A DNA stretch of 64,000 bases from Choricystis sp. odSpoLacu1 (Eukaryota > Chlorophyta > Trebouxiophyceae): assembly GCA_958009055.1 (NCBI GenBank), contig OY253654.1, positions 682,001-746,000 of the forward strand, given 5' to 3'. A model generated the notes under the pieces. The model was not told the DNA's origin. It made no database searches and was given only the letters and a program-made list of their open reading frames with translations. A program made the translations under genes and the position numbers. This document shows positions 1 to 10,288 of the stretch, piece by piece; the first letter of the stretch is position 1; each line of letters starts with the position of its first letter.

Positions 1-1534
1 GATGTGGCGATTGTCGGGGGCGGCCCCGCCGGCCTGGCCACCGCGCGCGCGCTGGCTCGCGTTGCGCCCCGCCTGTCGGTCGCCGTGCTGGAGCGTGCAC
101 GCGAGATGAGGCCCATCGGGTTTACAATCGGGTTGATGGGTGAGTGCGTTGGGGGAGGCTGGAGAAAAAGGGGGGGGCGACGTGGCCATGTGTCGGTTGA
201 TGCCGCTCCCCTCCCCTTCCTGGCGACGCATTTCGCCATACCCAGCCGTGCCACGTCGGCAGACGATGCGCATGTGCACGTCGCGTGGGCGGAAAGGGAG
301 GAAGAGAGGGAGGACAGCAACCAACCGCCGCTCAAAAGAAATGCGCGTCGTCGCAGCACGACACGGCCTCACCACCTTCTCACCACCCACCCACCCCACC
401 CACACAGGCAACGGCCTCCACACCCTGACCGCCCTGGACCCGTCCCTCGGCGCCGCTGTCGAGGCGCGCCTCCTGCCCGACGGCCCGGTTCGGCAGTACG
501 ACCCTGCTGATCCCACCCGCCTCCTGCTCGACCGTCCGTCAGCCACCGGCATCTTCGACCGCTGGTGCCGGCGGGTTGGCCACTTTCCCTGGCACGAGCT
601 GGTGGACACGCTGGCGGGTGGGCTTCCCGCCGGCGTGGTGCGGCTGGGGCACTCGGTGGAGGGCGTGGTGGACGGCGACCCGGAAGGCCAAGACGCCGAC
701 ACCGGCTGCGTCACCGTCACGTCGTCCCTGCCTGATGGGTCGACAAACACGCTGACTGCGCGCCTGGTGGTGGGGTGTGACGGCAACCAGTCGGCTGTGC
801 GCACTGCGGCGACTGGGGATGCGTCCGCGCCATGCTTTCTGGGGATGGCGGTCTGGCGCGGGCAGTGCGCTGCGCCGCGCGACTGGGCGCACCACGCTAA
901 CCTGTTGACCGGCTTTGCCCGCGCCGGCCAACTCTTTCTCGTGGTCGACCTGCAGCGTGAGATCAATGCGGATGGTGTGCGCGCCCGCGGCGGCCGCCTG
1001 GCGTGGCAGGCGATGGCGCCGTGGCCGGCGGAGAAACTGGGCGACTTGAAATCTGCGCGCTACACCGACGCCGCCGCCACCTACACCGCCGACACTGCCA
1101 AGCGGGACCGCGCCCTGGCTGCGTATGCGGACTACCCTGCTGTAGCGCTGGATTTGGTCAAGGCGAGTGATCCGAGCACGATCACAGAACATGGACAGTT
1201 TTACAGGATGGCGTCCGATTGCCGCATATGGGGGCGGGGGCGTGTCACCCTGGCCGGCGACGCCGCCCACCTCATGACCCCGTTCCTCGGCCAAGGCACC
1301 AACCAAGCCCTGGAGGACGCAGTCGAGCTGGCGCGCTGCGTTGGCAAGCATGGAGCGACGCCTGCTGCTCTGCGCGAGTACGAGAGCATCCGCGTCCCCG
1401 CCGCGACGCGCGTGCAGGAGGGGTCGGTCGGCATCGCCAAATCAATGGTGAGTGGGGGCAAAATTTCGGAAGTCGAGTGGTACACCGCCAACTCGGACGT
1501 GTTGAGCCACGCGCCGGAGCCGTTGGTGGTGTGA
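1..1534 (+). CDS. FAD-dependent monooxygenase (aromatic hydroxylase/zeaxanthin-epoxidase-like), 5' partial
   Basis: Two exons are visible: 1..139 and 408..1534, joined by a GT-AG intron (donor gtgagt, acceptor cacacag). The reading frame enters from outside the window, so the true start is missing; at least 421 residues are present. The N-terminal dinucleotide-binding motif VAIVGGGPAG is at visible residues 2-11. The second FAD motif (GCDGNQSAVR) lies near residue 170 and the GD motif GDAAHLMTPFLGQG near residue 330. This order is that of class A flavoprotein monooxygenases (PF01494 family: salicylate or kynurenine hydroxylases, zeaxanthin epoxidase). The substrate cannot be read from the sequence. 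No C-terminal FHA domain is present, so it is not a plant-type zeaxanthin epoxidase. Confidence 0.88.
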
Positions 1535-1663
1535 AGAGAGGGGGGCTGTGGGAAACTGTAGGAAGGTTTTTGCAAGCACGTCGGGAGTGTCTGTCAGTCG
1601 CAGGCTGGGTGTGGTCGGCAGGCGTTCAGAGAGTCTTAACTCGAGCACAGCACGCACTCTTCG

Positions 1664-4434
1664 ATGCAGATTCTCCTGCCAGCCCCTCTCACCACACGCT
1701 GCTGCCGCGCCGTCGCGCGCACTCTAATCGCTCGCCCCACTGTGCCCACCCCGGCGACGCGCCTGTCACCTGCTGGCCAGCGCGCAGTGGCCAGGTGAGA
1801 AGGGGAGTGTTGCGAATGTGAGCGCGCACCGCCGTCGGCGTCGCCCTGCTGGCCGCCGCCGTCGCGCACTGGCTGACAAGGCACGTTGGGTTGGGAGTGC
1901 GTGCGTGTGTGGGGGGGGGGGATGGAGAGACAGGGAGAGCAGAGAAACTTTTCTCTGATCCCCCTGACCCTCCCTCAGGCCGCTCTCCACCACCCTCCAC
2001 GCCATGAAAACCGCCGCCCCGGGCGGCGAGTGGGCCACCCCCATCACGTCGTCCACCCTGGTCACCGACGTGGTGGGGCTGGCTGAGCCCGCGTTCGGGC
2101 CGGATGGTGCGTTGTACTGCCTGGAGAGCCGCCCCTCGGAGGGCGGGCGCTCAGTGCTCGTGCGCCGCCCTCCCGGTGGCGGCCCCCCTGTCGACGTCAC
2201 CCCGCCCCCCTTCAACGTGCGCACCCGGGTGCACGAGTACGGGGGCGGCGCCTTTGCCGTGGTGCGCCACCCGAGTGTGGAGGGGGCGACACTGGTGCTG
2301 TGGTCGAACTTTGCGGATCAACGCGTCTACGCCCAAACCGGGACGGACGGCGGTGCGGTCACGCCGCCCACGCCTCTCACGCGGGAACCCTCCCTCCCTG
2401 CCGGCCTGCGCTTTGCGGACTGTGTGCCCGACACCGGCCCCCGCCCCCGCGTGTGCTGCGTGCTGGAGGATCATGAGGGCGGTGGCAGCGAACCAGTGAA
2501 CTGTGTCGCGGCTGTCGATGTGGACAGTGGCGCCATCACGCGCCTCTCCCACCCCACCGACGCCTCCGACTTTGTCGCCTTCATTGCGCCCAACCCGGAC
2601 GGCACCGCCGTCGCCTGGGTGGCGTGGACCCACCCCAGCATGCCGTGGGACTCGACGGTGTTGAAGGTGGCGCGAGTGCAGGCAGACGGGTCGCTGGCTC
2701 CCGCTGTCACAGTCGCTGGCGGGGAAGGCATCAGTGTCCAAGCTCCACTCTGGCTGCCGGATGGTGGACTGGCCTTTTTGTCTGACCAAGAATCAGGCTG
2801 GTGGAATGTGTGGCGCACGGAGGTTGGGGTGGACGTCGCGCGTGCGACCGCGCCGCCACCCCACACCAACCTGTGCCCCCTGGCCGCCGAGTTTGGGGGC
2901 CCCGCCTGGGTGCACGGCCTGCGCCCCCTGGTGCTGCTGCCCAGCGGCCGCCTGCTGGTGCGGGTGGCGGATCCTGGGAGCCCGGGGGTGCAGGTTGGGG
3001 TGTTGAGTGTTGACAAGCCGGCGCCATTAACCCCCCTCTCCTTTCCGTTTGCGGGCGCGTCCCGGCTGGCGGTGCACGTGACTGGGGATGGTGGTGGTGC
3101 TGTGGCCATAGCCGCTGTCGGCACCCGCCCTGACGCGCCGTCCGCCCTGGTGACGGCGACGCTGGCGAGCGATGGAAAAACGGTTGGTGCCTGGACAAAA
3201 ATCGCGGCCGCCTTCGACCTCACCATCGACCCGTCCTACCTCTCCTCCCCCCAAGTCATCACGTTCCCCACGGACCCGGTGCCGGGCAGTGACGACGTGG
3301 CCCCCGTGGCGCACGGCATCTACTATCCACCGACCAACCCAAAGTTCGAACTCCCGCCGGGTGCCGCCCCTCCCGTCCTCATCAAAATCCACGGCGGCCC
3401 CACCGCGGCCGCGTCATCGGGGGCGCTGTCCCTGGGCATCCAGTACTGGACGTCGCGCGGGTTTGCAGTGGTAAGAGAGTGGGTGGGGAGGGCGAGGGGG
3501 GGGGATGGCGAGGGGGGGGGAGGTGTGTGTGTTTTGAATCAATCTGACCTCCCCACTTTTCCTACCCCACCCATCCTCAGTGCGACGTCAACTACCGGGG
3601 CTCCACCTCGTACGGCCGCGCCTACCGCGCCGCCCTGAATGGTGCGTGGGGCGTGGCTGACGTCTCCGACGTCGCGGCTGCCGTCCGCTACCTCTCCTCC
3701 CGCGGCCTGGCCGACCCCGCGCGCGCCTGCATCGACGGCGGTTCCGCGGGCGGCTTCACCACGCTGGCCGCCCTCGCCTTCACCGACACCTTTTCGGCGG
3801 GGACGTCGCTGTATGGCGTGGCAGACTGTTCCCTGCTGGCCCAAGAGACGCACAAGTTTGAGTCGCGCTATTTGGACGGGCTGATCGGGCCCTGGCCCGC
3901 CGCCAAGGACGTGTACGACGCGCGGTCCCCGCTCAAACACGTGGACAAGATCAATGCGCCGTTGCTGCTGCTACAGGGTGATGAGGACAAAATAGGTGAA
4001 ACATTGATTGGGGGCGGGGGGGGGGGGGGGCAGAAGAGTGAGGGGACAGGGGCAGGGCTAGGTTGTGGAGGCAGCCGCGGCCCAGTCGCCGGCTTCTGCG
4101 GCCTGGATGGTGGGAGAGGGCGGCGGGCGGTCGTGGCGGCGCCGCGTGGTGTGTGTGGTCACCAACCCCGCGCCCCCCGCCACCTCACACCCACACAGTC
4201 CCGCCCAACCAGGCCACCCTGATCCACGACGCGTTGAAGGAGCGGGGCGTGCCGACCGCCCTCATCGTGTTTGAGGGGGAGCAGCACGGTTTCCGCACGG
4301 CCGACGCGATCCGCTGCGCGTACGACGCCGAGCTGTGGTTCTATGGGCGCGTCCTCGGCTTCACGCCGAGCGGCATCGGGGTGGACGTCCAGCTGCCTGC
4401 CGTGAGCAACGTGGTGAGTGCGAATGTGGAGTGA
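1664..4434 (+). CDS. S9 family prolyl-oligopeptidase-type serine peptidase, organelle-targeted
   Basis: Four exons: 1664..1794, 1979..3470, 3581..3995, 4199..4434 (757 aa). All junctions are GT-AG and keep the frame. I chose the ATG at 1664 because this exon adds an Arg-rich, acid-free leader (MQILLPAPLTTRCCRAVART onward) that joins in frame to ARPLSTTLHAMKTAAPGG, a plausible mitochondrial or plastid presequence; translation from 2004 would lose it. A beta-propeller-like region occupies about residues 60-430. The alpha/beta hydrolase part follows, with nucleophile Ser596 in GGSAGGF, Asp in QGDEDKIVPPNQ (about residue 674) and His in GEQHGF (about 707). The layout matches S9C acylaminoacyl/dipeptidyl peptidases that trim N-terminal residues from peptides. 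Exact specificity is not determinable. Confidence 0.9.
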
Positions 4435-4653
4435 GGGCAGTGTCGCGCCTGTGCGTGTGGCCACAAACAGCGGCGCTGGCGGCGCGTGCGGGTGGGGAGG
4501 GTGTGGGGGCGAGCGTGGAGGGAGAGGGCTGCGCGTTCGGCGCCAACCCCACAGCAACGCCTGTCCTTTGGTGTCCCCCCGTCCAAAACAACGTTCACAA
4601 CAAGGCGCGCGCGCGCGCGTGTGTCTCTCTCCCCCTCTCTGCTCCGCCCTCCA

Positions 4654-5139
4654 TCACCACGGCAGGCGCCACCGGTCGTCGCTGCCGCCCCACCGCCGCA
4701 CACACACCGCCGCCGCCGCCGCCCCCGCCGCCATGGCCAGCCCCGCCATGGCCACGGCCAGGACGGGGGTGGCCACCAGGTCGGTGTCCGGTGCATCGAC
4801 GGTCGCTGGCTTGGCTCGCCGAGTGGTGGTGGTGGTGCGGGTGGGGGTGGGTGCAGCGCGCTTTGTGCGCGCGGCGGGCGTCACCGGTGACGCCGCCGCC
4901 TTGCCGCCCGCCGCTGCCGCAGCAGCAGCCCACTTCTCCACGTCGCGTGCCGGGAACCAGTAGACGGAGCCGTCGGCATCAAAGCGCACGTCGTATGCAT
5001 TTGCGCGGCGGGGGGTGGGGCGCAGGACGACGGCGGGGTAGGTCCCGTGAGGCTCGTTGAAAATGTGGCCTGGCACCAGGACACGTGTGCCGCTGTCCAC
5101 GGCGGTGGAGGCGGCGGCCTGGCGGGCGCGAGGCGGCAT
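4654..5139 (-). CDS. Small Tudor-like domain protein with C-terminal membrane segment
   Basis: Single-exon, 161 aa. Residues about 15-70 (GTRVLVPGHIFNEPHGTYPA, then YDVRFDADGSVYWFPARDVEKW) look like a small SH3/Tudor-type beta-barrel with conserved aromatics. An Ala/Thr-rich linker follows. A hydrophobic stretch (LVATPVLAVAMAGLAMAAGA) lies about 25 residues before the C-terminus, suggesting a tail-anchored membrane protein. It is convergent with the peptidase gene and divergent from the DUF1764 gene, only about 100 bp from the latter's ATG. I do not recognise a named family. The Tudor assignment is by pattern only. Confidence 0.6.
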   Translation of the reverse strand: MPPRARQAAASTAVDSGTRVLVPGHIFNEPHGTYPAVVLRPTPRRANAYDVRFDADGSVYWFPARDVEKWAAAAAAAGGKAAASPVTPAARTKRAAPTPTRTTTTTRRAKPATVDAPDTDLVATPVLAVAMAGLAMAAGAAAAAVCVRRWGGSDDRWRLPW

Positions 5140-5240
5140 GGCGAGTCAATGTTTAGGCGAGAGTAAAAAAACTGACGCAGCTAAAAAAAAAAGTGTTCTT
5201 TGCATCAGAGCCGCGCCCAGCCCCGCGCATTGCTTTTACT

Positions 5241-5892
5241 ATGCCGCCCAAGCGCCCCCCTGTGGTCATCTCAGTACCTAGCACCGACCCTGGACGCGCC
5301 ACAGCGCCTGCCTCGACGTCCGCCCCACCCCATTCGCGCGACGGCCGCCCCGACAAGCCGCGCACCGCGCCCCGCCCTGCTGCTGGTCCTCCCACGACAA
5401 AAAAACCGAGTGAGAAGGCTACTGGCAAACCTGACGGCGGCGCCGCCGTCGCTGCAGCCGCCAAGCGGGGGGCGAGGGAGGAGGTGGACGCGCTGTTTGC
5501 GAGTGTCAAGACGAAGAAGAAGAGCAAGGCGAGTCGGGTAAAGAGGACAGGAGAGAGAGAGAGAGAGAGATGTGTGCTTGAGTGTGGCTGGTTCAGTTTG
5601 GAGCGCGGGAGGCGGTGGAGGAGGAGACCGCGTCGGGACACGCAGCCGATGTTAGCCCCCCGTTTTTCCCTTCCCACAGCCGTCGATGCCACCCCCACCA
5701 CCCAAACCCGCCACCACCGCTCCAGTCACTGGCTCCCTGGACGACGTGTTTGGGGATGGGTCCACCTGCGCCAACCGCGCGGGGCGTAAGCGCACGGAGG
5801 AAGGGTGGCCGGTGTACACAGAGGACGAACTGAAGCTGGGGGCGGGAGGGGGGACGGATGCTTGTCCGTTCGACTGCGGTTGCTGTTATTGA
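5241..5892 (+). CDS. DUF1764 family protein
   Basis: Two exons: 5241..5537 and 5680..5892 (169 aa). The N-terminal half is Pro/Ala-rich and low complexity, ending in a Lys-rich EEVDALFASVKTKKKSKASR segment. The C-terminal half carries the DUF1764 signature: GSLDDVFGDG, TEEGWPVYTEDELKLG and the Cys-rich tail CPFDCGCCY at the stop. The family is eukaryotic and of unknown function; the clustered cysteines suggest metal binding (inference). The donor used is gtaaag at 5538. A GC donor nine bases upstream (AAG|GCGAGT) would also keep the frame, so the end of exon 1 is uncertain by three residues. The last codons and 3' UTR are duplicated downstream (see repeat entry). Confidence 0.85.
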
Positions 5893-6130
5893 AGAGAGAG
5901 AGGGTGGGAGGCAGAGGAGGCGGTGTGTAGAAACATAGAAAAACCGGTTAAAATAAAAGCAAGTCAAAACACACACTCTTCACGGGTTGCGGTTTGGGGG
6001 CGGAGGGCGGCACCGATGCAGTGCCCTTTTTGACTGCGACTGCTGTTATTGAGGGTAGAGGGTGAGACAGGCAGGCAAAAAATGGGGTTGAAAAAAAAAC
6101 TGGTTAAAAGTCAAAAACACACTCTTTCTC
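5836..6130. repeat. Tandem duplication of the DUF1764 gene tail (two copies, period about 158 bp)
   Basis: Copy A (about 5836-5985) contains the last codons, stop and 3' UTR of the DUF1764 gene. Copy B (about 5993-6130) repeats the same order of words: a gggggcgg block, gatgc, gactgcg-ctgctgttattga, a purine-rich block, aa-tggttaaaa, agtcaaaa and acacactctt. Copy B still encodes DCDCCY followed by a stop, but one extra T breaks the frame just upstream, so it is a decayed duplicate and not a second gene. This and the short remainder account for the whole 5893-6261 interval before ATG16. Confidence 0.8.
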
Positions 6131-6261
6131 TCATTTTCCTCGACGAGGGGCGCCCACACTCCCACACCCACGCCTCTCACACACACCATGACGCACCCCT
6201 TTTGACGCACACACACACGCCTGCCCGCGTCTCACCTCCACCCGCAACGTCCGCCACCGCG

Positions 6262-8610
6262 ATGTGCGCCCTCGTCGCTGCGCTCCACGCACGCAACGCG
6301 GCGGGCGCCGCGTACGGGCGTGTCATCGCGGACTATGACGCCCTGGCGACTCGGTGTCTGGAGCTGGAGGTAAGGGTTGGGTGGGAGCAGGGAGAGGTGT
6401 GGGGGGAGGAATGGGGCATTCGCACAAACCCACGCCCTCCTCCTCACCACCACACCAGACGCGCACCCACCAACTCGACAAAGAAACCGCCGAACTGCGG
6501 GCTGAAGCCGCCGAATCGGCCGCTGCTGCCGCCGCCGCGCGCGCCGCGGCCGACCGCGCGGCGCCTGCGGCCGCGGCTGCACTGGCCGCTGTGTACAAAC
6601 AGAAGGCCGCACTGGCGGAGGAGGCGCTGGCGGCGGCTCGCCAGGTGGCGGTGTTGAGGGAGAGCAATGAGAAGCACGCGGCGGACGCGGAGCGGGCGCA
6701 GCGTGAAGCCGACGCTGCGCGCGCGGATGCTGCTGCCGCCCGTGCCGCCGCCCGAGCTGCGCAGGACGCTCTAGCTGCTGCTCAAGACGAGATGGCGGCC
6801 AGGCTGGCGGAACGCGAAGCGGCTGCTGAGCGGGCGGCGACAGCTGAAGCTGAGGTCTCTGATCTCGCCCGCCGTCTCGTCGAAATGAAGACCACCGAGA
6901 TCGACCGCGTCAACGCAGTGACGGAACAGTGTGCCGCCATGCTGGCGGACGCGCGCGCCAAGCAGCGGTCGGCGGCGGCGGATGCCGCGGCGGCCGCGGC
7001 GGCGGTGAGGGCAGGAGTGGGGAGTGTGGCTGGCGCGGCGGCGGCAGGGCTGCTGGATAGGATGAAAGGCGTGCGCCGCAGCTTGGCAGGCGGTGGTGCT
7101 GGTGCTGCGGCGGCCGAGGCGGCGCCAGACACACCTCCTCCCCCTCTTGACGACGACGACACGCCCCCCCCCGCCCCCAACTTCCCTCCTCCCCGACACC
7201 CTCACCGCCTGCCTCCCCCCCCACACGGGTGGCACTTACGCTGCCGCATTTGACGGCGCCGGCTGGCGCCTGGCCACCGCAGGCGGCGACAGGGCGGTGA
7301 GGTTGTGGGATGGGGCCACGGGGGCGCCTGCCGGTGCGCTGGCGGGGGCGGTGGACACGGTGACATCCGTCGCGTTCACGTGTGATCGCAGAGGGTTGCT
7401 GGCTGGGGGGGTGGATCAGGTAAGAGAGAGGGTTGGAGGGGTGGTTGGAGGAGTTGCCGCGGGCGGCCGGTCCGCCCTCGCCGACCTGCCCGCCTCCTCA
7501 ACTGCGAAGCTGCTGGCCGGGGACGCGGTGGCAGCGTCGCCGGGGCGGGGCTGGCGCTGGTGGGGGGGTCGGGCGGTGTTTTTTTTTTCCTCATGCCCCC
7601 TGGTCGCCGCCCTGCCCTCCACTTTGCCTCCCCGAAAGGTTGGTGTGTCCCTCCTGCGTGGCTGCCAAGCAAGCCCTGCGTGCGGACGACGCGACCTCAG
7701 CGGCGGCAGGTTTTTGCCTTTTTGATCGCGCCTAACCTTCTCCCCACGCGACCCCCACCACCCCTTTCCTCACAGTCCATCCGCTACTTTGACCTCGCCA
7801 CCTCCCGCGCCCGCCACACGCTGACCGGCCACACGGCAAAGGTCACCTCCGTCGCCTCCTCCCCCGCCGACGCCACGCGTGCCGCCTCTGCCGGCGCCGA
7901 CCGCGCCGTCCGCGTGTGGGACCTGGCCCGCGGCTACGCCGTGCGCGCCCTGCTGACGCCATCCACGCCGCACTGTGTGGCGTATGGGGTGGATGGGAGG
8001 AGTGTGGTGAGCGGCCACTTTGACGGCAGCGTGAGGCTGTGGGATGGGGCCACGGGGCGGGAAGCGGTGGCGGCGCCCAGGCTGCATGATGGGGGGGTGA
8101 CGTCGGTGTGTGTGAGCTTGACGGGAGGTGAGTTTGGTTGGTGGGGAGGGTGGAGGGAGGGAGGAGTGTGCGTGCGGGTTTTCGTCCGCCACCCACAAGG
8201 AGAGGGGGTTTTGTTTCCCTGCTTTCTTACACATTCACCAACACACCCCACACCACCAAACCACATCATCAGCTCGCATCCTCACCTGCGGCAAAGACTC
8301 CACGCTGCGCGTGTTGGACGCGCGGTCTTTGGGCACCCCTCTTTGCACTCTGCGCTCCCCAACCTTCACTGTCTCCACCGCGCACTGTGTCGCCAGCCTG
8401 GGCCCCGACGCCGCCCACGCGGCCGCCGGGTCGGCGGACGGCACGCTGCACGTGTGGAACGTGGAGAGTGGGGAGGTGGTGCGAGTGCTGGGGCGGGCGG
8501 GGGGGGCGCCGCTGCTGACGACTGCGTGGTCGCCGCGGGGGGTGCCGGTGGTGGCGGGGGACAAGGCGGGCGGGGTGTCGTTCTGGGCGGGGGGGGAGGG
8601 GGTGGAGTAG
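6262..8610 (+). CDS. ATG16: ATG16-like autophagy protein (coiled coil plus WD40), frame break in a C run
   Basis: Exons: 6262..6369, 6459..7419, 7776..8127, 8273..8610. About residues 5-240 form a long Ala/Glu/Arg-rich coiled coil. An acidic/Pro linker follows, then at least five WD40-type repeats (for example TAGGDRAVRLWDG, SAGADRAVRVWDL, VSGHFDGSVRLWDG, TCGKDSTLRVLDA, GSADGTLHVWNV). Coiled coil followed by a C-terminal WD40 propeller is the ATG16/ATG16L architecture, the partner of ATG5-ATG12 that directs ATG8 lipidation to autophagic membranes. Between linker and propeller the frame shifts by one base at the nine-C run 7164-7172. No AG acceptor exists between the run and the first WD repeat, so this is not a normal intron; one base less in the run gives 585 aa. 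Confidence 0.8.
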
Positions 8611-9355
8611 AGGTGGGGGTCTAGGGTTAGGGTTGGGTCACGCCGCCGCCTGCTACCAGCCGCAGTGGTGCTTGCTGGAGGTGGAGGAGGAGAGGAGGAA
8701 AGGGAAGGGGTGCGTGTGTTTTGTGTTTTTGAGTTTTACGTTTTGTCCTTTGCAGAAAAACTCACACAGCTACGTGAGCTTGCACTCATTGTTCCTCTCT
8801 GTCATGGCAAGAGTGTGATGCGTTGTTGTGAGGGTCGGGGCAGGGAGGCGGGGACGTGGAGGTGGAGATTGGGGAGGAGAGAAAAAATGAGGGTTGTGCG
8901 TTTTCAAAAACTCAGCAAAGTGTGGAAAGTTGCTTCTTTTTTCCCTCTCTGCGGAGCCAAGCGTTCCACACGTCGTTGTGAGGGGGCAGGACATGTAAGC
9001 GGGGACGTGGAGATGGAGTTTGGGGGGAGGGGGAAAATGGGGGGTTGAGCTTAATGCTGTCAAAACTCGATTTACTGTCGAAGATTACCCCCATTGTCCC
9101 TCTCTGCTGTGCCAAGGGGGCGGTGCATCGTTCTGGGGGGGTGAGGCAGTGAGGAGGGACGTGGCGGTGGAGGCAGATGAAGGAGGAGGAAACAGCGGTG
9201 TGTTTTGCGTTTTCAAAACTAACCAAACTGCGTAATCTAGCCCACATTCTCCCTCACTGCCGTGAAAAGGGGGCGGTGCATCGTTGGGGAGGGGCGTTGA
9301 GAGAGGAGGAGGAGGAGACAGTGTGTGTGTTGGTTTTGCGTTTTTTAACATCAAC
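8555..9355. repeat. Degenerate tandem array derived from the ATG16 gene tail (period about 150-156 bp)
   Basis: The 8611-9416 interval holds no gene. It contains at least four degenerate copies of one unit. Each has a (t)ccctc(t/a)ctg block (about 8792, 8941, 9097 and 9250), then g-caagg/gg-cg, tgc(g/a)tcgtt, a G-rich stretch with gggacgtggaggtggag, and ends tg-gttttgcgttttcaaaact. The aagg-gggcggtg-tcgttctggg part matches the last coding bases of ATG16 (about 8561-8590), so the array seems to have started by duplication of that gene's 3' end. Confidence 0.75.
8621..8637. repeat. Telomere-like motif (two TTAGGG units)
   Basis: The sequence ctagggttagggttggg lies 10 bp after the ATG16 stop codon. 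It is too short to be a telomere and sits at the start of the tandem array. Similar CCCTAA words lie 3 kb away after COX11. Confidence 0.6.
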
Positions 9356-9374
9356 CAACCGCGGCACAAACACC

Positions 9375-9402
9375 ACCTCTCTCTCTCTCTCTCTCTCTCC
9401 TC
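9375..9402. repeat. (CT)n microsatellite
   Basis: A CT dinucleotide run of about a dozen units lies in the 3' flank of the small single-TM protein gene on the minus strand, between it and the degenerate array. Confidence 0.8.
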
Positions 9403-9416
9403 CACCACATCCACAC

Positions 9417-9818
9417 TCACCCACCAAAGCCTTTGCCGCCACCGCGGGAGGAGACTTTTTTGGCTTTGGGGGGTTTGAGCGCCGCACTGCCGCCCGCGGC
9501 GGCACGGCTAGCAGCCGCCTGCTCGGCCTTTTTCCTTTCCGCTTTCTCAGCTTGGTCGTCCAGCCATCCCTGGAGAGACAGGTAGGCGACGCCGGCCGTC
9601 AACACGACCAGGGCGGCGGTGGCGACACCGAATGCGACAGACACGACGGGATCGGCGAGGGCGGCGTCGGCTGCGGCTGCGGCGGCCGCGGCAGTCTCAG
9701 GGGTGCCGTGTGGTGGAGGTGGCAGACGCCGCCGCCTGGTGGGCAGGCAGCTAGAGGAGGAGGGGCGGGGGGCGGTGTGGAGGGAGGGAAGGCGGACGGG
9801 ACTGGCGGCCGGGCGCAT
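9417..9818 (-). CDS. Small single-TM protein, probably plastid-targeted
   Basis: Single exon, 133 aa from the ATG at 9818. I chose this start because MRPAASPVRLPSLHTAPRPS begins a Ser/Pro/Arg-rich leader with no acidic residues, as in transit peptides; the frame stays open upstream but that extension looks like promoter sequence. An Ala-rich, acid-containing segment is followed by one clear transmembrane helix (VVSVAFGVATAALVVLTAGV). A charged amphipathic segment (LDDQAEKAERKKAEQ) and a basic, Gly-rich tail ending KGFGG complete it. I do not recognise a named family. A thylakoid or envelope location is an inference. Confidence 0.6.
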   Translation of the reverse strand: MRPAASPVRLPSLHTAPRPSSSSCLPTRRRRLPPPPHGTPETAAAAAAAADAALADPVVSVAFGVATAALVVLTAGVAYLSLQGWLDDQAEKAERKKAEQAAASRAAAGGSAALKPPKAKKVSSRGGGKGFGG

Positions 9819-10193
9819 TGTGGGGGCGAATTGGGGGGCTGGGGTGGGCGGTGGATGCAGGCGCGAGTGTGTGTGGTGTGGGAGGAGGCGTGGCGTGGGG
9901 GAGGCGCACGGCCCACGAACAGAAACAAACGGCAGGTGTGGCGCGACGTGTCGGCCGTCGACCCGACGTCGGCGTGTGATCAGCTGCTGGCGCCACCTCC
10001 GGTCCCCCTCGATCCACCGCCAGCATGGGCCAGGGAACGCGTGCCAGCAGCGAGGTGATTGGTGGGACGTGTGGGGTGGCTCCAGTGATTGAAAAATCGT
10101 CGGTAGATTTTTCCACGGTTGCCCAACTGTCGCCGCTGCCCACAACTATTAGTATACCCCTCAAAAACACAAAAGTGACACATCGTAAACCAA
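9819..10193. other. Intergenic spacer, 375 bp
   Basis: It presumably contains the promoter of the minus-strand small TM protein gene on its left side. The last 50 bp before the tRNA are AT-richer than the surroundings (actattagtatacccctc). No coding signal, repeat or RNA fold was seen elsewhere in it. Confidence 0.5.
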
Positions 10194-10288
10194 TCTCGTA
10201 TAGCTCAGTGGTAGAGCGTTTATTTAGTAGAAGCCTCAGGGCGCATCTATTCAGTAGAAGGCCCCGTGATCAAGACACGGTACGAGAA
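10194..10288 (+). tRNA. tRNA with a ~23-nt anticodon-loop intron (anticodon AGU/Thr in the simplest fold)
   Basis: A perfect 7-bp acceptor stem (TCTCGTA at 10194-10200 with TACGAGA at 10281-10287, discriminator A at 10288) encloses a perfect D stem GCTC/GAGC with conserved loop AGTGGTA. The T arm is also perfect: CCGTG/CACGG with loop ATCAAGA. T8, A14, G18-G19, A21, G53-C61, C56 and A58 are all canonical; A54 replaces the usual T. A T8 Pol III terminator starts four bases after the tRNA (10292-10299). Between G26 and a 5-nt variable loop there are 40 nt, so about 23 nt must be intron. The best anticodon stem is TTTAT/GTAGA with two G-U pairs, giving loop TTAGTAA. The isotype is therefore uncertain. 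Confidence 0.8.

Noticed and set aside
4435..4653. Extra exon between the peptidase and the Tudor-like gene
   Set aside because: Only CG/CA-rich low-complexity sequence was seen, with no splice sites that join a conserved frame.
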